In this document: piece after piece, positions 6,513-12,042 of the stretch
Position numbering within the stretch: the first letter of the stretch is position 1
Layout: each line of letters starts with the position of its first letter
Source of the DNA: a virus
DNA length: 29,522 nucleotides
Virus record (IMG/VR): IMGVR_UViG_3300032087_000322
Span: 1 to 29,522 of that record
Reading direction: 5' to 3' (one strand)
The notes under the pieces: model-generated
The model's database searches: none
What the model was told of the DNA's origin: nothing
Seen by the model: the letters and a program-made list of their open reading frames with translations, nothing else
Made by a program: the position numbers and the translations under genes

Positions 6513-7157
6513 ATGCTAAAGCTGGACATGATACCGGGCCTGCGACCCGATGACGATTGGATGAATTGGCATTACAAGATGCGCGACAAGCATCAGGACA
6601 TGCCTCTCACAAAGGAGTATTACGAGGCGCACCCACCATCCGCAGGCGACACCGTTGTCGTGCTGCACACTTGGGCGGGGAAGATGATGAAGCCGCACGT
6701 CACCACCATCGAGACCATCACCGCGCGCAAGCGCCTTGTCGTAAATCACGACCACGAGGGGTATGCCGGGAAGTCTTTCTGGAGGACAGGCCAAAACTGC
6801 TACGCCCCAACCGGGCAGTGCTGGCTTGTGCCGGGGGAGCTTTACACTGACATTCCCCTGTCGCCGTCTGTGGCGCAGCAACGCGAGCGCGAGAGCCTTA
6901 GACAGATGATGCGTGAAGAACAGCCCACCACGGTGGAGATGGCCAAGTTTTTCGGTAGCGCCGCTCGCCTTGCAAAGGAGCTTCGCCTCGTCACCGAGCA
7001 GACCGGCCTCAATGGGGACGACGCCGTCATGCTTCTCGGTAGAGAGGTCAGATTTGAGAAGACCCGGCCACGCGATTGGTCTGGCCGGAAGATCACGCGG
7101 GACATGATCCGCAGTCACGAACGTACCAAATATAAGGAGCAGAAAAATGGTAGGTAA
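6513..7157 (+). CDS. Hypothetical protein
   Basis: This is a 214-residue protein with GAAGGGAG before ATG. The N-terminal ~110 residues look beta-rich (AGDTVVVLHTWAGKMMKPHVTTIETIT, then KRLVVNHDHEGYAGKSFW), like a small barrel. The rest is helical and charged (QQRERESLRQMMREEQ, then FFGSAARLAKELRLVTEQTGLNGDDAVMLL). Its last 11 nt overlap the start of the exonuclease gene, so the two are probably translated together. A helper role for the exonuclease is possible from position alone. Confidence 0.65.
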   Translation: MLKLDMIPGLRPDDDWMNWHYKMRDKHQDMPLTKEYYEAHPPSAGDTVVVLHTWAGKMMKPHVTTIETITARKRLVVNHDHEGYAGKSFWRTGQNCYAPTGQCWLVPGELYTDIPLSPSVAQQRERESLRQMMREEQPTTVEMAKFFGSAARLAKELRLVTEQTGLNGDDAVMLLGREVRFEKTRPRDWSGRKITRDMIRSHERTKYKEQKNGR

Positions 7158-8106
7158 ACTTACCCCCGACGACATCATGAGCGCGTCGCGCATCCCCGCC
7201 CTGATGGGCCTGTCGCCATACAAGACGCCGAACGAATTGCTGAAGGAGGCAATCGAAGCAGCCGCAGGCAACCCGCCTGAGCGGTTCGCGCAGAACGAGG
7301 CGATGCGCTTCGGCGACCTGCTCGAACCCACGATCCTGCGGGAAGCCGCGTACCGGCTCGACCTTGACGATGTCAACGTCGACATCAACGAGCCGTATTT
7401 CCACCCGGACCTGCCGCTCTCGTGTTCGCTCGACGGACGCGGGCGTGGCAGCGTCCTGTTCGAGCATAACCCGGCGATGGGCATCTACGTCCCGCAGGGC
7501 GGCGTGGTGGACACCAAGGGCCGTCTCGGCTGCCTAGAGGCGAAGAACACCAGTGCCGCCCCGGAAGACGCCCCTGCGCCGCACAGGGGGCCGTGGCAGC
7601 TACAGGCGCAGATGATGGTCACCGACGCGTCGTGGGGCGCCGTGTGCGTCCTCTATCGCGGCTCGGAACTTCGCATCTTCCTGTACCGGCAAGACCCGGA
7701 CATGCAGGCGCAGATCGAGGACGCGGTGCATGAGTTCGAGCGGCGCAAGCGCGACGTCGACTGGTATCCTCCGCTGTCGTCCGACGACGCGAACGTGGCG
7801 TGGGACCGTGTCGATGACGGCGCACCCGCGCTTGACCTGAACGGCGTCGCGGATGCCGACCACTGGGCGAGCATCCTGATCGCGGCGCGTGACCAGAAGC
7901 GCGCAGCCGAGGCTGAGATCGACGAGGCCGAGACGATGCTGAAGGAGATGCTCGGCAACCACGAGGAGGGTCAGGTCCACGTTGACGGCTCGACCTATTA
8001 CGTCAAGTGGCCGATGCGTAACTACAAGGCGCAGCCAGCCAAGACCACCGAGGCCAAGCCTGCCCGGCAGATCCGCGCCAAAACCCTGACCGTGAAGGAG
8101 GCGTGA
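7147..8106 (+). CDS. YqaJ-type phage exonuclease
   Basis: This 319-residue enzyme belongs by motif to the lambda-exonuclease/YqaJ class of PD-(D/E)XK nucleases. Such enzymes chew one strand from double-strand ends to make single-stranded tails for recombination. Visible signatures are SRIPALMGLSPYKTP near residues 14-28, FGDLLEP with Glu60, the metal-binding Asp96 in CSLDGRG, and LEAKN with Glu131 and Lys133. QLQAQMMVT follows at 151-159. The C-terminal ~100 residues are charged and partly coiled (RAAEAEIDEAETMLKEML), ending in a basic tail. GGAG precedes the ATG. The usual annealing partner (RecT/Beta/Erf type) is not visible in this window. Confidence 0.85.
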   Translation: MVGKLTPDDIMSASRIPALMGLSPYKTPNELLKEAIEAAAGNPPERFAQNEAMRFGDLLEPTILREAAYRLDLDDVNVDINEPYFHPDLPLSCSLDGRGRGSVLFEHNPAMGIYVPQGGVVDTKGRLGCLEAKNTSAAPEDAPAPHRGPWQLQAQMMVTDASWGAVCVLYRGSELRIFLYRQDPDMQAQIEDAVHEFERRKRDVDWYPPLSSDDANVAWDRVDDGAPALDLNGVADADHWASILIAARDQKRAAEAEIDEAETMLKEMLGNHEEGQVHVDGSTYYVKWPMRNYKAQPAKTTEAKPARQIRAKTLTVKEA

Positions 8107-8107
8107 C

Positions 8108-8317
8108 GTGAAAGCTCTGACACAGAAGCAGCTCAACGTGCTGGCCTATCTGTCTCGGCACATCCGACGCTATGGTTACGCGCCGAGCATCAAGGAGTTG
8201 GCCGAGGCGACAGGGCGCTCGAAGACTGCGGCGCACTCGATGCTTGTGACGCTTGAGAGACGTGGCGCAATCAAGCGCGACAAGTATACGCACCGCGCGA
8301 TTGAGTTAGTGCGATGA
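8108..8317 (+). CDS. LexA-type winged-helix DNA-binding domain protein
   Basis: This is a 69-residue protein starting with GTG one base after the exonuclease stop. It is a near-complete match to the N-terminal LexA DNA-binding domain: LTQKQLNVLAYLSRHIRRYGYAPSIKELAEATG, then SKTAAHSMLVTLERRGAIKR, then the basic wing end. The autocleavage and Ser/Lys peptidase part of LexA is absent, so it cannot be inactivated by RecA in the normal way. It probably represses or competes at promoters, phage or host SOS. The stop TGA overlaps the next ATG. Confidence 0.8.
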   Translation: MKALTQKQLNVLAYLSRHIRRYGYAPSIKELAEATGRSKTAAHSMLVTLERRGAIKRDKYTHRAIELVR

Positions 8318-8490
8318 CCACCTGCCCTGAGTGCGACGGGAAGGGCGTTGCGTGGTACGAGGTGAAGGTCGCCGCGCCGGGAGACTGGCGCGGTGGCTAC
8401 ATCGACGAGGCAGAGATGGAGTGCCGTCTGTGCGAGGGATCGGGCGAGGTTGACGAGGAGGTCGCCGAGAGTTACGATCCTTTTGACTAA
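8314..8490 (+). CDS. Small CxxC zinc-finger-like protein
   Basis: This is a 58-residue frame with ATG at 8314 overlapping the previous stop (ATGA). Two CxxCxGxG-type knuckles, CPECDGKG (Cys4, Cys7) and CRLCEGSG (Cys37, Cys40), match half of a DnaJ-type zinc centre. The four cysteines can bind one zinc ion. The tail is very acidic. It is the last gene of the rightward operon. Such small proteins are common in phages and their role is not known. Confidence 0.75.
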   Translation: MTTCPECDGKGVAWYEVKVAAPGDWRGGYIDEAEMECRLCEGSGEVDEEVAESYDPFD

Positions 8491-8496
8491 TCGCCT

Positions 8497-8514
8497 GCGG
8501 GAGCGTTATCCCGC
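8497..8514 (+). other. Short hairpin after the last rightward gene
   Basis: GCGGGA (8497-8502) and TCCCGC (8509-8514) form a 6-bp stem with a 6-nt loop just after stop 8490. It lies 17 nt before the main terminator and may reinforce it or protect the 3' end of the mRNA. Confidence 0.4.
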
Positions 8515-8530
8515 GTTCCTCCGAAACTGG

Positions 8531-8566
8531 CCCGGCGGCTTGAAACCGTCGGGTCTTTTTTTATTT
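8531..8566 (+). terminator. Rho-independent terminator of the rightward operon
   Basis: CCCGGCGG (8531-8538) pairs with CCGTCGGG (8546-8553), 8 bp with one G-U, around a 7-nt loop. TCTTTTTTTATTT follows from 8554. This ends the rightward operon in the gap that converges with the leftward lysis genes. The tail overlaps the stop of the holin gene (8561). On the minus strand the stem has no T-tail, so it works mainly for rightward transcripts. Confidence 0.85.
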
Positions 8567-8935
8567 CGTGTCGGTCTTCTTCATCTTGTCGTATGACCGC
8601 ATGCCGGAGATGCCGAGCATCCCGAACATCAGCGGCATCATCACGCTCATGTCCGCCTGCGGGATCACGATACCGAACCCGGCGCAGATAGGGCTGACCA
8701 TATAGTTGATGCCGAGGCTCAGGCCGCAGATCCACCCGATCAGCGGACGCCACGACGCCTGAAACCAGTTGCCCTTCGCGTCGGCCTTCAGCACCTCGAT
8801 CTGCGCCAACACTTGCTCCTGCGCGTGCCGTTCCGCCATCGTCGCAAGGTCGTGCGCCAGCTTTGCCTTCTGGTCCTTGTCCTCGATGAACTTGTCGAGG
8901 ATGCCCGTCACCGGGCCAATCAGTGCCTGTATCAT
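8561..8935 (-). CDS. Holin of the 3TM (gene-transfer-agent type) family
   Basis: This is a 124-residue protein starting at ATG 8933-8935. I prefer this start because GGAGACGAAG precedes it and it overlaps the previous stop as ATGA; the frame is open eight codons further upstream. The N-terminus MIQALIGPVTGILDKFIEDKDQK and a charged helix with AERHAQEQVLAQIEVLKADAKG are followed by FQASWRPLIGWICGLSLGINYMV and further hydrophobic segments. This matches the GTA_holin_3TM family as I know it. It should form inner-membrane holes that release the lysozyme. The C-terminus is basic (KMKKTDTK). Confidence 0.85.
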   Translation of the reverse strand: MIQALIGPVTGILDKFIEDKDQKAKLAHDLATMAERHAQEQVLAQIEVLKADAKGNWFQASWRPLIGWICGLSLGINYMVSPICAGFGIVIPQADMSVMMPLMFGMLGISGMRSYDKMKKTDTK

Positions 8936-9132
8936 TTCTTCGTCTCCGATCCCATCCACACCGCAAACGCGCCAGTCGCCGCGCCAACGATAGTTGAGAC
9001 GAACGCGGTCTGCTGCGTCGTCGCGTCAGCGCCGAGGTTCATGAACCAGTCGCACACGTTCCACGCCATCAGCGTGAACATCAGCATCATGAACCGGGGG
9101 ATTATCTTGTATTCCAGAAGCGCCTTGCTCAC
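8932..9132 (-). CDS. Small membrane protein of the lysis cassette
   Basis: This is a 66-residue protein. GTG 9130-9132 fits best: it overlaps the lysozyme stop as GTGA and has GGAGAG upstream. A GTG two codons earlier is possible. Two hydrophobic segments (FMMLMFTLMAWNVCDWFM and TAFVSTIVGAATGAFAVWMG) predict a hairpin membrane protein. It sits between lysozyme and the 3TM holin with overlaps on both sides, so an antiholin or second holin is the natural guess. No family is firmly recognised. Confidence 0.75.
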   Translation of the reverse strand: MSKALLEYKIIPRFMMLMFTLMAWNVCDWFMNLGADATTQQTAFVSTIVGAATGAFAVWMGSETKK

Positions 9133-9548
9133 ATCCACTCTCCACTAATCATCATCGCCGCCATATCCTCGGCGCGCTTGCCGACTTGCTTTGCCCACTT
9201 GCTATCTAGCATCTGCGCCGCAGCCTCGCCGTAATCACCCGCCTCAATCGCCGCCTGAGCCTTCTTGAAGCCGTCCCAGCGTGGCTTGCCTAGGTTGAAC
9301 AGCATCGAGACCACAACCGCCTGACGCGGCTCTGAGAGGCCAGCAAACCAAGGGTAGGTGTCAGCCTCCGCCTTACACCTCTTGAGGTCATTCGCCAGCA
9401 GGTAGTCGATTTCGTCATCGGACAGCCCGCCGCCTAGCTCTTCGTCGATGAGCCGCCCCACGCCGATGGTCAGATACCCACGGCTGTCCTTGTAGGCGTG
9501 CGGCACCACACCCTCGTGGTGTTTGATCATCTCGATCAGTTTATCCAT
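9129..9548 (-). CDS. Lysozyme (glycoside hydrolase 24, T4-type endolysin)
   Basis: This is a 139-residue enzyme that cuts the glycan chains of peptidoglycan. It has the T4-lysozyme catalytic triad: Glu12 in HHEGVVPHAY, Asp21 in KDSRGYLTIGVGR and Thr27. The later PRQAVVVSMLFNLGKPRWDGF matches the family helix that contains the conserved Asn-Leu-Gly. There is no signal peptide or SAR segment, so it needs a holin to reach the wall, which agrees with the neighbouring membrane genes. It overlaps the nuclease gene upstream by 8 nt and the small membrane gene downstream by 4 nt. Confidence 0.93.
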   Translation of the reverse strand: MDKLIEMIKHHEGVVPHAYKDSRGYLTIGVGRLIDEELGGGLSDDEIDYLLANDLKRCKAEADTYPWFAGLSEPRQAVVVSMLFNLGKPRWDGFKKAQAAIEAGDYGEAAAQMLDSKWAKQVGKRAEDMAAMMISGEWM

Positions 9549-9990
9549 TGCGCGTCTCCATAATTATTTGATACGCCTTTTCCCAGCTATCTAGCTCCAG
9601 ATCGGGCGTCTCGAACCACCCCGGCGGCCTGCGCTGCGAATACTGGTTCACGCAGCACGATGCTTGAAAATGTACCTTCCTCGCGTCGATGGCGCAATGC
9701 GCGAGGATGTCGAACTGCTCCAGCGAGGGCAGCGTCTTCTTCACGCGCCCGGACCCGTTCTGGAACTGGTAGCAGGGGTTGTGGTGCTTCTGCCTCCGCA
9801 GGTGCGCCGATTTCACCTGAACGCGCATGAACACGCCGTCGCCATTCCACGCCACAAGGTCGACGCTGTCCTGCTGCGCCGGCGAGACGCGCCAGCCAAG
9901 CTCCAGTATCGCCGCCGCCGTCAGGTACTCTCCGGCGAGGCCAGTTGTGGTCGCTGATCTAGTCAGGCGTTTTTCTCCAGATACAGCCAC
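9541..9990 (-). CDS. PD-(D/E)XK-like nuclease within the lysis cassette
   Basis: This protein is up to 149 residues. TGLAGEYLTAAAILELGWRVSP, then VDLVAWNGDGVFMRVQVKSA, fits the PDDEXK_5/DUF4365-type nuclease fold: Glu21, Asp44 and a QxK (Gln58, Lys60) in place of ExK, a known variant. The start is uncertain. GTG 9988-9990 lacks a ribosome binding site. CTG 9964-9966, which has GGAGA just upstream and overlaps the previous stop as CTGA, may be the real one and would give 141 residues. Such proteins are thought to act on branched or host DNA. Why it lies between lysozyme and membrane genes is not clear. Confidence 0.7.
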   Translation of the reverse strand: MAVSGEKRLTRSATTTGLAGEYLTAAAILELGWRVSPAQQDSVDLVAWNGDGVFMRVQVKSAHLRRQKHHNPCYQFQNGSGRVKKTLPSLEQFDILAHCAIDARKVHFQASCCVNQYSQRRPPGWFETPDLELDSWEKAYQIIMETRNG

Positions 9991-10439
9991 AGGATGAAAG
10001 CGAAGAACCCAAGCGTCACGACGCTGAACAGGATGATGGCGGAAATCTCGATGAACTTGCGACGCCTCTCGGCTTGCTTGTACAGCGTCTCCTGACGTTG
10101 CTTGCGGATGCGCGCCTCAGTCGCCACGAGGTCGTCCCACGCGCTCTGGCCCATCGTGTACTGGATATATGTGCGGAGTTGGTCGCGCTGCTCGATGGCG
10201 TTGCGCTTTGCGGCCCAGATCGACGCAGCCTCCGCCTCGGCGGACTGACCGGAGAACAGGCGTGTGAATATAGGCGGGTTCTTCGCGAGGCGTTCCGCCT
10301 CGTCGAGATCACTGAGCGCACCCATCCAGCGCGAGATGTCGCCCGCCATCTGCTCGATGTCGCGCCCGACCGAGAACCCGGCCTTAATCACTCGGAAGGC
10401 TGATGCCGCCGTCGCTGCGGCGGTGACTGGATCGACCAC
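9963..10439 (-). CDS. Tail-anchored membrane protein of marine phages, function unknown
   Basis: This is a 158-residue protein starting with GTG at 10437-10439, overlapping the stop of a 25-codon gene by one base. The first ~25 residues are Ala-rich and helical. DIEQMAGDISRWMGALSDLDEAERLAKNPP is characteristic of a family I remember from many marine phages near lysis genes. Residues 105-127 are a strongly basic helix (RIRKQRQETLYKQAERRRK), and 130-153 form one transmembrane segment. It may be an i-spanin-like or holin-associated protein with its bulk in the cytoplasm. This is inference from position and topology. Confidence 0.7.
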   Translation of the reverse strand: MVDPVTAAATAASAFRVIKAGFSVGRDIEQMAGDISRWMGALSDLDEAERLAKNPPIFTRLFSGQSAEAEAASIWAAKRNAIEQRDQLRTYIQYTMGQSAWDDLVATEARIRKQRQETLYKQAERRRKFIEISAIILFSVVTLGFFAFILWLYLEKNA

Positions 10440-10516
10440 TAGCGCCTCGTCACAAGCACTAGGATCGCCAGCAATAGCCCGACCTGTATCAGGTCAATCA
10501 TCGGCATCGCGATCAT
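10439..10516 (-). CDS. 25-residue membrane micropeptide
   Basis: This very short frame has ATG at 10514-10516 overlapping the previous stop (TAATG) and its own stop TAG overlapping the next GTG by one base. The product is MIAMPMIDLIQVGLLLAILV with a TRR end, a single transmembrane segment with positive C-terminus. Exact coupling on both sides argues that it is translated. A small holin-like or regulatory peptide is possible. Confidence 0.5.
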   Translation of the reverse strand: MIAMPMIDLIQVGLLLAILVLVTRR

Positions 10517-10704
10517 TAGTAGACCTTCCTGCTTCCTGCTTCGATAAACTCCGGCAGGCAGTACGTTTTGAACCGCCTTGGAGACTGCTGCTTTATGCGT
10601 CGCGCAAAATAGATGCAGCGGTCGAGGTCATACCAGCAGGCGTCGCGGCTCACCGTCCTGTCGTCGAGGACAACCACCAGACAGAAGACATGCAGCATCC
10701 CCAC
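10516..10704 (-). CDS. Small conserved marine-phage protein
   Basis: This is a 62-residue protein starting with GTG 10702-10704 (ATG two codons later is an alternative). It overlaps neither neighbour by more than one base. The N-terminus LHVFCLVVVLDD is hydrophobic, then RTVSRDACWYDLDRCIYFARR and a YCLP...KVY end. The spacing of Cys, Tyr and the final KVY matches a family I recall from many pelagic phages, of unknown role. Two or three cysteines could form disulphides if it is exported. Confidence 0.65.
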   Translation of the reverse strand: MGMLHVFCLVVVLDDRTVSRDACWYDLDRCIYFARRIKQQSPRRFKTYCLPEFIEAGSRKVY

Positions 10705-10705
10705 A

Positions 10706-10870
10706 TCAGTCGCGCCCGGTCAATCGCTTGACTGTTTCGGTCTCCCAAAGACGCACCAGCACATAGATGCCGGTTATCACCGCCACGATGTCCGGGGCCA
10801 GACCCATCCACGCGGCAGCGGTGCCTGTCCCAGCCGCAACGTCGAGGGCGATTTTCTGTTCTTCTGGCAT
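10706..10870 (-). CDS. Small holin-like membrane protein
   Basis: This is a 54-residue frame with ATG at 10868-10870, GGGGCGAAG just upstream and stop TGA at 10706-10708. It reads MPEEQKIALDVAAGTGTAAA, then WMGLAPDIVAVITGIYVLVRLWETETVKRL. There are one or two hydrophobic helices followed by a charged WETETVKRL tail. I recall this layout in small proteins near marine phage lysis genes. It is the first gene of the lysis group in transcription order. Holin function is inferred. Confidence 0.65.
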   Translation of the reverse strand: MPEEQKIALDVAAGTGTAAAWMGLAPDIVAVITGIYVLVRLWETETVKRLTGRD

Positions 10871-10879
10871 CTTCGCCCC

Positions 10880-11584
10880 CTATGGCGTGGCCGTTCCCGG
10901 CGCGTTAAAAATATCCATATTGATAGCCCCAGACGTTGGGACGTTGGTGTTGAAGTCTCCGGTTACTTGTGGATGCGACCAAGACCACGAATTTGACGAT
11001 TGGTTGTTTGCGGTTTTCACTTCACCATTAGTAAAGCTGCTATCGTTGCCCCACGGCGACGACGTAAGGTTTAGGGTTGAACCCGTATTGTTGGTCAGCG
11101 TCATGTCATATACGCGAGTGAGGCGCGTGTAGCTAAATATGCCAAACCCGTCGCCACCTGACACAAAAACTCGGAAGGTATCACCGTCGCTGAGGGTTGC
11201 AGTGGTGATGGTACTCTCCCCGACGTTGCCGACAGTGGTGCCGTTCACCTCTAGTCCTACTGAGCCTTCATTCTGGCTGTTGCCCCAAGTCAAGGTGGTC
11301 GTCGCGCCTCCGGCAGTGCCGGTATCCATTGTCTGTGTACCCGCGTTGGAATTGCCGCTGATAGTGCTGCTTGTGCTGTCGTTAGCCACAACGACGGCCA
11401 CGTTTCCGCTAGTCGCGCTATTTGTGCCGCTGTCGGAATTGGCCGCGACTATAGCGCTTACGCCCGGCACCTCATCGCCGCCACGATAGTATTCACTAAT
11501 GCTGATCGGGTTCTCCCCACCGTAGTAGGTCTGAACCTCGCTAAACGAAATCGGGTTGCCTGCACCGCCGTCAACCGCCATCAC
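10880..11584 (-). CDS. Virion appendage protein, Ser/Thr/Gly/Asn-rich
   Basis: This is a 234-residue protein; GTG 11582-11584 or ATG 11579-11581 is the start, just past the previous stop. The N-terminus has a doubled motif, NPISFSEVQTYYGG then NPISISEYYRGG. I recall it as an attachment motif in many marine phage tail proteins. The remainder is rich in Ser, Thr, Gly and Asn with alternating hydrophobics and is almost free of charge, typical of beta-rich fibre or adhesin tips. It probably decorates the tail or capsid and may contact the host. Confidence 0.65.
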   Translation of the reverse strand: MMAVDGGAGNPISFSEVQTYYGGENPISISEYYRGGDEVPGVSAIVAANSDSGTNSATSGNVAVVVANDSTSSTISGNSNAGTQTMDTGTAGGATTTLTWGNSQNEGSVGLEVNGTTVGNVGESTITTATLSDGDTFRVFVSGGDGFGIFSYTRLTRVYDMTLTNNTGSTLNLTSSPWGNDSSFTNGEVKTANNQSSNSWSWSHPQVTGDFNTNVPTSGAINMDIFNAPGTATP

Positions 11585-11988
11585 TACGCCCCATCGTAGC
11601 TAGACAAGTCAGCGAACGCGGTGATGTCGTCGATGACCTTCAGGTGGCCTGTCGTCGTCAGCAACATCTTGGCGACCGCATTGTGCCGGAAGACAAGCTC
11701 GTCCGATGACGTGACCACCACCGTCCAGTCAGTGCTTGCGCCGATCTGGATCGCGACGTCCGTGCCGTCGTCAGCCGCGTTGGTGTTGGTGGCCTTGACG
11801 ATGGGCGAGTTAATAACGTCAACCGCCTCGGTGCCGTCCGCGAAGTCCGCGAGGTGGCTCATAAGCTCCCTGAGCGCGTTGTTCAGGTCGCTGGGGACCA
11901 TCACCCCCTCGGACAGGTTAATGCCGCCCAGCGAGGTGTTGCTCGCCGCCGAGTTGTTATATTCGCGTAAGGTATCGCCTGCGCCCAT
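11584..11988 (-). CDS. Tail-fibre-like structural protein
   Basis: This is a 134-residue protein with AAGGA upstream of ATG. The N-terminus GAGDTLREYNNSAASNTSLGGINLSEGVMVPSDLNNALRELMSHLADF is a recognisable phage fibre attachment segment. A beta-rich part follows (DWTVVVTSSDELVFRHNAVAKMLLTTTGHLKVIDDITAF), like the repeat of a fibre shaft. It overlaps the next gene by one base. The role as a short fibre or fibre base is inferred. Confidence 0.65.
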   Translation of the reverse strand: MGAGDTLREYNNSAASNTSLGGINLSEGVMVPSDLNNALRELMSHLADFADGTEAVDVINSPIVKATNTNAADDGTDVAIQIGASTDWTVVVTSSDELVFRHNAVAKMLLTTTGHLKVIDDITAFADLSSYDGA

Positions 11989-12042
11989 TTGTGTGTTCCT
12001 TCGTTGCTGCGCTCAGTTTATCACGGCGCGTGGGTTATGGCA

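Noticed and set aside
6516-7484. Open frame of 322 codons on the minus strand across two rightward genes
   Set aside because: It is low-complexity and lacks domains. The plus-strand genes have strong binding sites and a recognised nuclease.
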